This document shows positions 1 to 8,820 of a stretch of DNA of 64,000 nt, piece after piece; within the stretch, counting starts at the first letter, position 1, and every line of letters starts with the position of its first letter. The notes below the pieces were generated by a model. It had not been told where the DNA came from, ran no database searches, and worked only from the letters and a program-made list of their open reading frames with translations. Origin of the DNA: Microbacterium suaedae (lineage in GTDB: Bacteria; Actinomycetota; Actinomycetes; Actinomycetales; Microbacteriaceae); contig NZ_PNFD01000001.1 in the NCBI RefSeq assembly GCF_003254645.1, positions 620,001 to 684,000 of the forward strand. The letters run 5' to 3'. Both the position numbers and the translations under genes were made by a program.

Positions 1-830
1 CGCGGCGCGACCTCGGCGCCGGTCTGGTGCGTTCGCGCGGCGGCCGCGCCCGGGCGAGCCGTGCCCTGGCCTCACCGTTCGCGCTCGCCTGGCGCCAGCA
101 GCGGGCCGCCCTCGCATGGACCGCGCTCGGGCTCGGGCTGCTGTGGTTCGCCAGCGGCACGATGATGTCGACGCTCGACGACATGATGCGAGACCTCGTC
201 GCGACCACCCCGGCGCTCGGGGCACTCTTCGGCACGGATCCCACCGAGTTCACGGTGAGCTTCCTCGGCATGCTCATGCTGTTCGTCGGGCTGTGCGCGG
301 CGGCGTACGCGATCGTCGCCGGCCAGCGAGCGCGTGAGGAGGAGTCGTCCGGACGGCTCGAGATCGTCGCGGCGGCACCCGTGTCGCGAGGGGGCTGGTT
401 CACCGCGCAGATGCTCGTCGCCGCCCTCGGATCCCTCCTCGTGCTCGCCGTGTCAGTCGGCGCCCTCTGGCTGGGCGGCTTCCTGGTCGGCATTGAGGAT
501 CCCGGTCCCGCCGACTTCGGGCGCGTGCTCGCGTTCTCCGCCCCCGGCGTGCTCGTGTTCCTCGCGGTGACGGCGGCGCTGTATGCGTGGCTCCCCCGCG
601 CGATGGGCGTCTCGTGGGCGGCCTTCGCCGCCGTCTTCGTCATCGGGATGTTCGGTGCGGTCTTCGACCTTCCCGAGTGGTTCCTCCGGATCTCACCGTT
701 CCACGGCATCGCCGATGCGTTCCGCAACGATGCGAGCGTCCTGCCGCCTGTCATCGTCGCTGCGGTGGCGGCCGGTCTCTTCGCCCTCGCGCTGCTGGGA
801 TTCCGGCGCCGCGAGCTGCGCACCGGATAG
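1..830 (+). CDS. ABC exporter permease, C-terminal part (5' truncated by window edge)
   Basis: The open frame runs back to the window edge without a stop, through residues RRDLGAGL, so the GTG at 27 is probably internal. The visible 270 or so residues contain six hydrophobic segments and the motif RRDxGAGL...SRALxSPxxLAWRxQR. That motif is typical of the second half of two-unit ABC-2-type permeases annotated as exporters of polyketide antibiotics, which normally have about 530 residues. The partner ATPase would lie upstream, outside the window. It acts in the cytoplasmic membrane and its substrate is unknown. Its 3' end overlaps the convergent LuxR-type gene by about 138 bp. Confidence 0.8.
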   Translation, partial: RRDLGAGLVRSRGGRARASRALASPFALAWRQQRAALAWTALGLGLLWFASGTMMSTLDDMMRDLVATTPALGALFGTDPTEFTVSFLGMLMLFVGLCAAAYAIVAGQRAREEESSGRLEIVAAAPVSRGGWFTAQMLVAALGSLLVLAVSVGALWLGGFLVGIEDPGPADFGRVLAFSAPGVLVFLAVTAALYAWLPRAMGVSWAAFAAVFVIGMFGAVFDLPEWFLRISPFHGIADAFRNDASVLPPVIVAAVAAGLFALALLGFRRRELRTG

Positions 831-3410
831 CCGTTCGCCCGACGGGTGAAGGAGGTCGCGGAGCTCGGATCGGCTCGCGACTCCCAGCTTCCGAAAGGCG
901 GAGGCAAGCTGGTTCGCAACCGTATTGACCGAGACCTCGTTCATCTCGGCGATCTCCTTCGTGGAGTATCTGTCCGCGGCGAGCCGAACGACGCAATGCT
1001 CCCGCTCGGTCAGCAGGTTCGAACGTTCCGGCGCCGCGTTCCACAACGCCATCGTCGGCAGGTGGACACGCATCTCATCCGCCGCGAGGAGGAACCGCCG
1101 AGCCGCCAGCGCGGGCACCCTCCGTCGATCCTTGATGCCCGCCAGCCACAGCCGAGAGTCGGCCGCAGTGCTCGCAAGGCCCCAATCAGCCGCGTCCGCG
1201 GCGACCTGCTCCAGTTTCGAGAGATCGCCACGCGCCACCGCGTCGGCATGGTTCGCGAAGAGCTGCAGAAGCCCACCGCCCGCCCGATCGGACGCGGATC
1301 GCAGAAGTGAGGCGACTTCGTCCGCCCTCCGCCCCGTGCGCGCGACGCAGTGCGCGATCATTCCAGCGAAGTACGTGTGCTGGGCCGCCAGGAGACGGTG
1401 CGCCGCGTCGAGCAGCAGACCGGCGCTCTGATCAGCGCGCCGTTCCGCATTCGCCTGCCACGCCTCCGCCCAGGCACGCAGCATGACGACCTTGGGATCC
1501 TCTGCCGCCGATGCGGGGATGCTGTCGAGTTCTCGGTGTGCCTCGATGCTTCGACCCGTCGCGATTGCGGCAGCGGCCGTGAGGGCGTGAGCGGCGGGAA
1601 GCAGGCCTGTGCTGTCTCGCCATCCGAGGTGCACGACGGCGGCTCTGCCGAGCGAGTAAGCTTCCTCGGCATCTGCAGACAGGAACTCGAGGAACCCGAG
1701 GGCGTACTCCCAGATGCCGAGCGATTCCGGCCTGCTCTCTCGAGAAAGCGCAATGGCCTGCGTCAATCGGCGGCGCGTGGCGAACGCGTCTCCGCTGTAA
1801 GACAAGGCCATGATCTCGGTGAGCTCGATCAGTGAATCGCCACCGGGAACGAGCGCGAGGACCTCCGGGGGAAGCTGCCGCATTCGGGGCAGCAGTGCTG
1901 TGGTCTCGTGCAGGGGACCGGAGATCACTCCCGAGACCCCGGCCGTGATCAGGCTCATCACGCCCTCAGGGCTGTGGGACTCCTGCGGTGCGGCAATCGG
2001 ACCCTGCGCTTGCCCGGCATCCGCGGCCCAACGTACGCTCGCGCCCTGAAGGTGCGAGACGCACGCGTCGTCGTGCACCACTTCGAGCGCATCGCGAATC
2101 GTCTGGAGTGCCGATGCTGCGTCACGGCGCCGGATGCCGAGATGCTGTGCGCGGGCGAGTGCGGCAGACGTCATTTCAACATCGGTACGCGCGTGCCTCT
2201 GCGCCTCACTGAGATGCCGGTCCGCGACCTCGACCTGGTCGAGCAGGGAGGCTGCAAGACCGGCCACCCGTTGGGCCGCCGAGCGCTCCGGTTCGATCTC
2301 CAGAACAGCGGTTGCCGCGCGAAGCGCGAGCCGTGCATCGAAGGATCCGAGGGCGTACTCGGCGAGCGCCGTCAGAGAGGCCGTCTCGAAATCGCATCCG
2401 TGATCCAAAGCCAGAACGTCCGCCTGACGCACCGCATGGGGGCGGGCGGCAGCGATGGGACCCCGCAGGACATCGATCGCACGGTGCGCGATCTCGTGCT
2501 GAAAGGCGGAGGAGGCACGCGCGAGGAGATACGGCGCATCGAGCGGGTGCGCCAGTCTCACCCACCCGCAATCTGTGGCCTCGACGACGTCCGCACCCGC
2601 CAGGGCGTTCCGATCATCGACGTCGATCGCCTCGGACGGACATTCTCCGGTCATCGCGATGAGGGTGGCGACTTCCATCGTGCGGGCGGACAGTCGGTCG
2701 AAACGCTCCGCGACGAGACCCGCCAGTCGCGGCGTCGTCGCAGGCTGCCCATGAAGCTCCCACCCGTGCGGCGTGTACGCAAGGCGGCCGTCATCTCGCG
2801 AACCTCGAACGATCTCACGCAGATACAGCGGGTTCCCGCGCGCCGCCGCGAGGATCTCGGCCTGCGCCCGAGGCGTGACCTCTCCGCCGACGAGCTCAGA
2901 AACCAGCCTGGCAGCTTCGTCGTCCGACAGCGCCGTGAGCGCCGTCTCGGTGAGATGGCCTCCGTCGTAGAGTTCGTGGACACCCTGTGGTGCCGCGGTC
3001 AGGTCTCGGACTGTCAGGATCGCTGGGTACCGAGCCGTCGCGATCAGCTGCGTGACGACGTACAGCGAGGCGTCGTCCAGAAGATCCACGTTGTCGACCA
3101 AGAGCACGCTCCGTCGGGGGCAGCGCGCGAAGGCGTCGACGACGGCTGCCGGAGACTCCGACGCCGCGGTGGGTGCATCCTCGATCCCCGCGAACGCCCC
3201 CAGAGGCACCGACGATCCCGTCGCGGTTCCGACCACGAGATGCGTCTCTTCGCCGACAGAGATCAGCGCCGCGTGCGTCTGCCGCAGAGTGTGGGATTTG
3301 CCGATGCCGCCCGGGCCCGTGAGCACGGTGGATCGACCGCGAGCGGCTGTCTCTTCCACCAGGTGATCCACCGTGGCACGGCGTGATGATCGTCCATTCA
3401 CGCGCGACAC
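693..3410 (-). CDS. LuxR-family LAL-type transcriptional regulator
   Basis: This is a large ATP-binding LuxR-type regulator of about 905 residues, the usual LAL length. A Walker A motif GPGGIGKS lies at residues 32-39 and a Walker B-like SVLLVDNVD near 95. A long helical, TPR-like middle follows. The C-terminal LuxR helix-turn-helix (TEREHCVVRLAADRYSTKEI onward) lies near 795-855. I chose GTG at 3410, preceded by GGAG about 5 nt away; GTG 3401 and ATG 3512 are alternatives. About 50 residues after the HTH are encoded antisense to the ABC permease and look unconserved, so the natural stop may have been lost. It is divergent from the surface-protein gene at 3549 and could control it. Confidence 0.85.
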   Translation of the reverse strand: MSRVNGRSSRRATVDHLVEETAARGRSTVLTGPGGIGKSHTLRQTHAALISVGEETHLVVGTATGSSVPLGAFAGIEDAPTAASESPAAVVDAFARCPRRSVLLVDNVDLLDDASLYVVTQLIATARYPAILTVRDLTAAPQGVHELYDGGHLTETALTALSDDEAARLVSELVGGEVTPRAQAEILAAARGNPLYLREIVRGSRDDGRLAYTPHGWELHGQPATTPRLAGLVAERFDRLSARTMEVATLIAMTGECPSEAIDVDDRNALAGADVVEATDCGWVRLAHPLDAPYLLARASSAFQHEIAHRAIDVLRGPIAAARPHAVRQADVLALDHGCDFETASLTALAEYALGSFDARLALRAATAVLEIEPERSAAQRVAGLAASLLDQVEVADRHLSEAQRHARTDVEMTSAALARAQHLGIRRRDAASALQTIRDALEVVHDDACVSHLQGASVRWAADAGQAQGPIAAPQESHSPEGVMSLITAGVSGVISGPLHETTALLPRMRQLPPEVLALVPGGDSLIELTEIMALSYSGDAFATRRRLTQAIALSRESRPESLGIWEYALGFLEFLSADAEEAYSLGRAAVVHLGWRDSTGLLPAAHALTAAAAIATGRSIEAHRELDSIPASAAEDPKVVMLRAWAEAWQANAERRADQSAGLLLDAAHRLLAAQHTYFAGMIAHCVARTGRRADEVASLLRSASDRAGGGLLQLFANHADAVARGDLSKLEQVAADAADWGLASTAADSRLWLAGIKDRRRVPALAARRFLLAADEMRVHLPTMALWNAAPERSNLLTEREHCVVRLAADRYSTKEIAEMNEVSVNTVANQLASAFRKLGVASRSELRDLLHPSGERLSGAQLAAPESQQREGEETGRHRSDDDRRQDARIVAERIGDAVER

Positions 3411-3548
3411 GTCCTCTCCGCCCCGAGAAGTCACGTCACGCTCTGTGGCCCTCGTCTGTATAGCCAATTTCTCACTATGGCTTCGGTCTGAGGCAGATCT
3501 TAGCGTTGGCATCGCTCGTCCTGTCCATAGCATCCACGAAAGCTCCAC

Positions 3549-5375
3549 ATGCCCACACATCGATATGCCGGATCCCCTTTCCCCGCGCTCGCGACAGGGA
3601 TCACCCTGCTCGGCCTTCTCACCCTCGGTGCCTCCGCACCCTCGTACGCGGCCGATGAACTGGTCGTCGACGGCGTGAGCTACGGGCTCTTCGACCCGGA
3701 GGATCCGTCGCAGGGAGTCTCCGCCGACGCTTATGACCCCGCCGCCAACCCGGGGCACCCGGAGGTGGTGATCCCGTCCGTGGTGGAGATCGACGGGCAG
3801 ACGGCGCCCGTGGTCGAGGTGGGAGAGGGGGCATTCCGAGAGGCCGGAATCGCTTCGGCGACCGTCCCGGATTCCGTCGTCACGCTGAGAAGGCACGCAT
3901 TCTCGCGCAACCCGGGCCTGGAGTCCGTCCACCTCTCCGAGGGGCTCGAGCTCATCGGCACGGAGGCTTTCAGCTACGGCGCGCTGACGGAGGTCACCCT
4001 CCCCGATTCGCTGTCTGTGATCCACCCTCAGGCGTTCTTGTCGAACAAACTGACCGACATCATCATTCCGCCTCAGGTGGACACCTTGGCGACGGGAGTC
4101 TTTCGGCGAAACTCCCTGACGCAGATCGATATTCCCGCGCACGTCACGAAGATCCGACAGAGCGTTTTCGCGGAGAATCCCCTCACGCAGGTGACGCTCC
4201 CTGAAGAGCTCATCGAGATGGGCCCCGGCGTGTTCACCGGCATTCGGACGCTGGAAACCGTGCGCTTCCTGGGGCCAGAACCAGCCTTCGTCAATCCCGA
4301 CACGAGTCAGCCGCCGGAGCAGACGAATCCGATCGCCTCCGGTACATGGTCCAACCCCCGCATCGAATTCCTGTGGCGCCACGGCGAAGCTCAGGCAAGC
4401 TCCGGAGGCTTCACCACACCCCAGTGGTACGGATACGACAGCGTGCCGTTGGCGGAAGTGACATTCATCCCCGGGGGCGAATCCGATGTTTCCACTACCC
4501 GATTTGCGCCGCTCGATCAGCACGGGGCCGAAGGCCCCTGGGGCACCCTCGCTGCCAGCGACATGCCGGATGAGCCCACGCGCCCTGGACACGAGTTCGC
4601 CCTCTGGCACGAATACGGCGTCCCCTGGGCTCCCGGCGACCCGATCACGGCCGACCTCACTTTGAACGCCAGCTGGATCGACCTGGCCCAGGTGCAGAAC
4701 ATCGTTCTCACTGCCGCACCGGACGAGGCGATCGTGGGCGAGCCCGTCACTCTGACCGCTGAGGCGTTCAACGCCCACGGCGACTCGCTGGGCGATATCA
4801 CCGACGAGATCGTCTTCGACGATCCTGCCGACAGCACAATCACATTCGACGGCGACCAGGTCACGTTCGCCGAGGTCGGCGTCTTCACGATCTCGGGTGA
4901 GCACACGGGGACTGAACGCCGAGTGTCCCTCGAGATCGAGGTACGGCCTGCTCCCCCGACCATCCCCGACGAGGAGGAGCCGGCGACCCCGGAGGATCCG
5001 GCGACCCCGGAGGATCCCGCCACTCCGGACGATCCCGCCACTCCGGACGATCCCGCCACTCCGGAAGACGAAGAGCCGACCGTTCCCGAGGACACAGAGC
5101 CGACCGTCCCGGAGGAAGAACCGGCTACTTCCGAGGAGGATGAACCGTCCGCTCCCGAGGAAGAAGAACCGTCCGTCCTCGAGGACACAACGCCTGCGGC
5201 ACTCGAGGACACAGAACCGGCCGCTTCTGAGAACGCAGAACGTCAGGCTCTCGCCGCGACGGGCGCGGAGTTCACCCCATGGGCAGGAGCCGTCGGAGCA
5301 GTGTCGCTCCTCCTCGGATCGTCGCTGCTCATCGCCAATCGCCGCACACGCCGTGGAATGGAGACCACGCGATGA
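3549..5375 (+). CDS. Cell-wall-anchored leucine-rich-repeat protein with LAATG sortase motif
   Basis: A 608-residue secreted protein. Residues 1-34 form a signal peptide ending in SYAA. Residues about 85-230 are BspA-type leucine-rich repeats (LRR_5; recurrent LxxVxLPxxLxxIGxxAF patterns). An InlB-B-repeat-like segment (EVTFIPGG...TLNASW) lies near 300-380 and a bacterial-Ig-like domain near 385-470. An acidic, proline-rich spacer of repeated PATPDD/PEEEP units follows. LAATG at 568-572, a hydrophobic helix and a basic tail form a class-E-type LAxTG sorting signal. The spacer comes from an imperfect 18-bp DNA repeat. The stop overlaps the next start (ATGA), so it heads a three-gene unit with two lipoproteins. 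It is probably displayed on the wall as an adhesin or binding protein; no ligand can be inferred. Confidence 0.85.
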   Translation: MPTHRYAGSPFPALATGITLLGLLTLGASAPSYAADELVVDGVSYGLFDPEDPSQGVSADAYDPAANPGHPEVVIPSVVEIDGQTAPVVEVGEGAFREAGIASATVPDSVVTLRRHAFSRNPGLESVHLSEGLELIGTEAFSYGALTEVTLPDSLSVIHPQAFLSNKLTDIIIPPQVDTLATGVFRRNSLTQIDIPAHVTKIRQSVFAENPLTQVTLPEELIEMGPGVFTGIRTLETVRFLGPEPAFVNPDTSQPPEQTNPIASGTWSNPRIEFLWRHGEAQASSGGFTTPQWYGYDSVPLAEVTFIPGGESDVSTTRFAPLDQHGAEGPWGTLAASDMPDEPTRPGHEFALWHEYGVPWAPGDPITADLTLNASWIDLAQVQNIVLTAAPDEAIVGEPVTLTAEAFNAHGDSLGDITDEIVFDDPADSTITFDGDQVTFAEVGVFTISGEHTGTERRVSLEIEVRPAPPTIPDEEEPATPEDPATPEDPATPDDPATPDDPATPEDEEPTVPEDTEPTVPEEEPATSEEDEPSAPEEEEPSVLEDTTPAALEDTEPAASENAERQALAATGAEFTPWAGAVGAVSLLLGSSLLIANRRTRRGMETTR

Positions 5376-6007
5376 AAAGACGAACAGCCACAATGGGAGC
5401 AATTGCCGGGATCATCCTTCTCTCCGGATGCGCCCCCGGCGCCGCCGACGAGAGCGAACCGTCGCAATCGGCGGGCACTGCACCCTCATCCGAGAGCGCC
5501 CCAAGCGCCGCGCCCGAGGGATCCGCCGACTATCTGGACGAGCTCTCTTCCGAGAGCCTGCATGAGGGCGTTGCACCTGCAGCTCCGGGAACCGCATACA
5601 TCGAGGTCGCCGGCGAACGCTTCGAGTTCGAGAGCCTCACCTGCACGCTCGCTGATGAACCCGATATCGGGCAGTTCATCGCGGCTGCGAACGGCGAGAC
5701 CACTGGCAGCGGGCACTCGATGTACCTCAGCCGTGAGATCGGCACAGACATCGGCTTTCACTTCGAAGATGAGTACGTCCAATTGGCTCTGTTGGTCACG
5801 GAGGGCGGCGAGGACCGGATGAGCAATTCGATGGCGCAGCACGAGCGCGAACAGGGCACCTCCCCGGAGTGGGTGCGCGGTTCGGGCACGCACCCCTTGA
5901 TCCGCGTCGTGGGCAACGAGGCGACCGCGATGGGCGTCCTGGACGGAGTTCCTTTCGCACCCGACCCTGCGGAGGCCGAGTTCATCGCCGCCGCGACCTG
6001 CCCATGA
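5372..6007 (+). CDS. Secreted lipoprotein, unknown function
   Basis: The 211-residue product starts at ATG 5372, which overlaps the preceding stop as ATGA. The N-terminus has a lipobox IILLSGC with the lipidated Cys at residue 20. An Ala/Ser/Glu-rich linker and a globular domain of about 140 residues follow. Cysteines occur in the CTLADEP segment and at the very C-terminus (TCP), and could form a disulfide. I do not recognise the family. Tight coupling to the wall-anchored LRR protein suggests a shared envelope role. Confidence 0.7.
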   Translation: MKRRTATMGAIAGIILLSGCAPGAADESEPSQSAGTAPSSESAPSAAPEGSADYLDELSSESLHEGVAPAAPGTAYIEVAGERFEFESLTCTLADEPDIGQFIAAANGETTGSGHSMYLSREIGTDIGFHFEDEYVQLALLVTEGGEDRMSNSMAQHEREQGTSPEWVRGSGTHPLIRVVGNEATAMGVLDGVPFAPDPAEAEFIAAATCP

Positions 6008-6047
6008 CCAGACTGAGTGATTCCTCGCTACACCCCCAGGAGAACGC

Positions 6048-6602
6048 ATGAAGAAGATTCCCCACGGGCTCGCCGTCATCGCCGCGACAGCCCTGTTCCT
6101 CGCAGGCTGCGCGCCGGCCGCGGAGATCCCCGCCGCTTCTGAGAACGATCAGGATCCGCCTGTCGCCGCCGATGAAGACTCGACGGAGACCGGTGAGACC
6201 GGTGACGACTCCCCCGAAGACGCCGATTTCGGCGAGGTCCTCGGCGTCGTCAAGATCAACGACTTCACCACCTACGCCATCACGGAGCTTCGCAACTGCG
6301 AGCCACTGAACGACGGCACCATCGAGCGCGAACTGGAGCTTCAGGGCTTTGGCGAGCATGAAGGCACGCCGATACAGATCGATGTCTACAAGCAGATGGT
6401 CGCTGGGTCCGCCGGCAACGAAGTGTCCTGGTCAGGCCCCGAAGGAGTCTTCGGGAGCTCCGACATCGCGAGCATCACATGGGCGGGAGAAGGCGACAAT
6501 GTTCTCGGCTCGTCCACCTTGGTCGACGGCGCAACCCAATCCGAGAAGATCATGGTCGGCTTCGATCTGCAGGTGCCGGCCGAGACCGTCGCCTGCCGGT
6601 GA
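6048..6602 (+). CDS. Secreted lipoprotein, unknown function
   Basis: The 184-residue product starts at ATG 6048 behind the ribosome site AGGAG, 6 nt away. The lipobox LFLAGC puts the lipidated Cys at residue 21. A Glu/Asp/Thr-rich spacer follows, then a small domain. Like the neighbouring 5372-6007 lipoprotein it has a Cys mid-domain (LRNCEP) and a Cys near the C-terminus (ETVACR), so the two may be distant paralogues. It is the last gene of the LRR protein unit. No function can be assigned. Confidence 0.7.
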   Translation: MKKIPHGLAVIAATALFLAGCAPAAEIPAASENDQDPPVAADEDSTETGETGDDSPEDADFGEVLGVVKINDFTTYAITELRNCEPLNDGTIERELELQGFGEHEGTPIQIDVYKQMVAGSAGNEVSWSGPEGVFGSSDIASITWAGEGDNVLGSSTLVDGATQSEKIMVGFDLQVPAETVACR

Positions 6603-6644
6603 AGCGGCGGGTGGGGGCGAGCTGACCGCTCCCCCCGTGAGGCC

Positions 6645-6844
6645 CTTCCGGAGGGCAAGGATCCTCCTCCCGGAGGAGACCTGCACACAGGAGGAGAGAT
6701 ACGAGGACCTCACCCTCCGGAACGCAATCCTCCTCCGGAAGGGAAGGCCCCTCGCCCCGGAGGAGATCTACACACAGGAGGAGGGATACGAGGACCTCAC
6801 CCTCCGGAACGCAATCCTCCTCCGGAGGGCAAGGGTCCACCCTC
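6645..6844. repeat. 87-bp tandem repeat, two full copies plus a partial one
   Basis: Copies lie at 6671-6757 and 6758-6844; their first 69 bases differ at only three positions. A partial, degenerate copy of the unit's end precedes them (6645-6670). Each unit carries several GGAGGA-type motifs and the reverse CCTCC motifs, so both strands are rich in Shine-Dalgarno-like and complementary sequence and can form CTCCGGAG hairpins. The 371-base gap 6603-6973 holds nothing else I can identify. Confidence 0.8.
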
Positions 6845-6973
6845 CGGAATCGATGCTGGCCCCGTCACGATCGCCGGGCGTGTGCGGAACAGTGCCGTAG
6901 GTCTTCCCTCAACATCCATGATCCGCTGCACAGTGCATCACCACTGCTACTGCGCGCGGGGAGGCGTTCGCAG

Positions 6974-7324
6974 TCATGCGGGCCAGACGGCGCGGAGGAT
7001 GCGGATCGCCTCGTCCAGATCGGTGCCAGTCTGGACGCACGTCTCGGTCAGCGACCTCGCGGCTTCGATTACCTCGCGAGGCGTCGTCGCCGCGCGGGGC
7101 GAGACGCGCGTGCCTCCTCCCGTACGGGTGATGACGATCTCCTCGGCCTCGAGCGCCTTATACGCCTTCGCGACCGTTCCAGGCGCGACGCCGAGGTCCT
7201 TCGCGAGCTGCCGCACCGAGGGCAGACGTTGGTCCGCCGCGAGTCGTCCCGACGACACGAGGCCACGGATCTGATCCCGGATCTGATCGGTCGGCGCGGC
7301 GGCCCCCGAGAGCGTGATGATCAT
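6974..7324 (-). CDS. GntR-family (YtrA-type) transcriptional regulator
   Basis: This 116-residue protein has a winged helix over residues 10-75 (RLPSVRQLAKDLGVAPGTV...) and only a short helical C-terminus. That is the size and shape of the YtrA subfamily, which usually represses adjacent transporter or membrane-protein genes. Its start overlaps the stop of the upstream membrane-protein gene (7321), so the two are co-transcribed with the regulator second. The inverted repeat at 8253-8272 ahead of the operon is a likely operator. Confidence 0.85.
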   Translation of the reverse strand: MIITLSGAAAPTDQIRDQIRGLVSSGRLAADQRLPSVRQLAKDLGVAPGTVAKAYKALEAEEIVITRTGGGTRVSPRAATTPREVIEAARSLTETCVQTGTDLDEAIRILRAVWPA

Positions 7325-8238
7325 GACACCGCTCGCGTGCGCGTGCGCCGCCGTGCGGGAAGCGCCGAGAGCGCGACGGACGCCCAGAATGCGATCCCCA
7401 GGGCGACTGCGGCGATGGCGCCCCAGCGAAGGACATGCTCGAGCGCCGCGAACGGCGTCCAGACGCTCACGCCGCCCTCGGAGGTCGCGAACGATCCTCT
7501 GAGCGACGCCGTGTCGCCGAGCGAGCTCAGAACACTCCCGAGGTGGACAAGCAACGCACCGGTCGCGACGGAGACCACGTTCCGCGTCCGGATCCGGCGC
7601 TGCCGAGCGTCCTGTTCGCGATCCGCATCGAGCGCAGGACGGGCGATAAGAACGAGATCGAGCGCGACGACGACGATCATCACGGCGATGAGGACGAGGC
7701 TCGGAAGGGAGTGATACCAGCCGTAGATCGTCGTCCCGAGCAGATTCTCGCCACCCGGCTCGACGAAATAGAACGTGTGCCGCCCAGTCTGCGGATCGGG
7801 CCGGGACGCACGACCGGCCACGACCGTGAGCGATGCGATGACGGCGAGCACGAGCGTCGGGACGACCAACCAGCTTCCCCGCGCGAAGCTCATCGGCGTG
7901 CGCGGCGCCAGGTCCGCGGTCCGGCCGCGCCGGCGGGGCTCAATGGGGAAGGCAAGAGCGAGGAGCGCACCGATCCCGAGCACCAGAGGTGCGGTGAAGC
8001 GCACGTCCGACACGAATTCCCACGCCTCCGTCGACAGAACGGGGAGCAGGATGCCGCCGGTCTCGCCGACGCGCTGCGCGGCAGTTGCGACGATGAGCAG
8101 CGTTCCGACGAGGATCGCGGCAGCGCGCGGCGCACGTCCGTGGAGGCCGGCGCGGCTGCCACGGATCGACCACCATCCGGCGGCGAGGACGACCCCGCCC
8201 AGGATGGGGCCGAGCATCATCGCCCAGAGAATCGTCAT
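7321..8238 (-). CDS. Polytopic membrane protein, unknown function
   Basis: The 305-residue product has about seven predicted membrane helices, the first at the N-terminus. The ATG at 8238 has a strong GGAGGAG ribosome site. It is the first gene of a two-gene operon with the YtrA-type regulator. I do not recognise the family. The pairing resembles stress- or antibiotic-responsive membrane protein/GntR cassettes. No ATPase or catalytic motif is visible. Confidence 0.75.
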   Translation of the reverse strand: MTILWAMMLGPILGGVVLAAGWWSIRGSRAGLHGRAPRAAAILVGTLLIVATAAQRVGETGGILLPVLSTEAWEFVSDVRFTAPLVLGIGALLALAFPIEPRRRGRTADLAPRTPMSFARGSWLVVPTLVLAVIASLTVVAGRASRPDPQTGRHTFYFVEPGGENLLGTTIYGWYHSLPSLVLIAVMIVVVALDLVLIARPALDADREQDARQRRIRTRNVVSVATGALLVHLGSVLSSLGDTASLRGSFATSEGGVSVWTPFAALEHVLRWGAIAAVALGIAFWASVALSALPARRRTRTRAVS

Positions 8239-8252
8239 GACTCCTCCAAATT

Positions 8253-8272
8253 TGTATCAATCAAGTGACACA
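8253..8272. promoter_or_regulatory. Candidate GntR operator
   Basis: The inverted repeat TGTATCA-N6-TGACACA has one mismatched pair. It sits 15-34 nt upstream of the ATG at 8238, just outside the ribosome site. Its position and dyad form suit autoregulation by the YtrA-type regulator encoded in the same operon. Confidence 0.5.
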
Positions 8273-8431
8273 CAATGTAGCACCCCACTGACACATTCAC
8301 CCGCGGCGAACCAGACAACACGATGTGATCCGCGAGCAGAGACGCCAGTCCCGTTTCGAGAGTCATCCACACCGTGACGAGCCCGCCACTCCCAGCTTCC
8401 GGAACGCGAAGGCGCGCCACACCGACGAGCA

Positions 8432-8720
8432 CTACTGGCGGAACGCCTCGACAGGCTCGATTCGCGCAGCCCGTAGGGCGGGGTACAGGCCCGCGATGCC
8501 CCCCCAGCAGCATCCCGAAGAGCGGTGCGAGGAGGAACATCCAGAGGCCGAATACCGGCGTCCACCCCCTTGCGAGTGAAACTCCGATAATCACCAAGAG
8601 ACCGGCCATCGCGCCGATTGCTCCACCGAGCAGACCCCTGGTCGCCGCTCTGCGTATCCAGTTGCTCTCTGATGCCCAGTGGTCGTTGACTGAGTCGATG
8701 CTGCCGCACCGAGCATTGAC
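8432..8720 (-). pseudogene. Remnant of a MacB/FtsX-type ABC transporter permease
   Basis: In the minus frame, residues LLGGAIGAMAGLLVIIGVSL and ARGWTPVFGLWMFLLAPLFG are followed, after a one-base frame change, by IAGLYPALRAARIEPVEAFR, a glutamine and a stop. This is the characteristic last transmembrane helix and C-terminus of MacB-like permeases. The frame change falls in a seven-base C run (8499-8505); six bases would restore the frame. Nothing recognisable precedes the fragment, so this is a truncated relic. The rest of the gap 8239-8820 shows no gene. Confidence 0.7.
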
Positions 8721-8820
8721 GCGGCCCCGCCACCCGCTACGTAAAACACGCGATCGCCTACCGCGCCGCCGTCCTCATCCGCGCCGCCATCGCCTGGACT
8801 CAAGGGCTTTCGAATGCGTC

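Noticed and set aside
5020-5070. CRISPR-like short direct repeats (18 bp)
   Set aside because: They encode the in-frame PATPDD spacer of the wall protein and have no unique spacers.
3411-5402. Minus-strand open frame continuous with the LuxR regulator, giving a 1569-residue protein
   Set aside because: The extra N-terminal part is antisense to the LRR protein gene, is Arg/Gly-rich without domains and has no ribosome site; the regulator proper starts near 3410.
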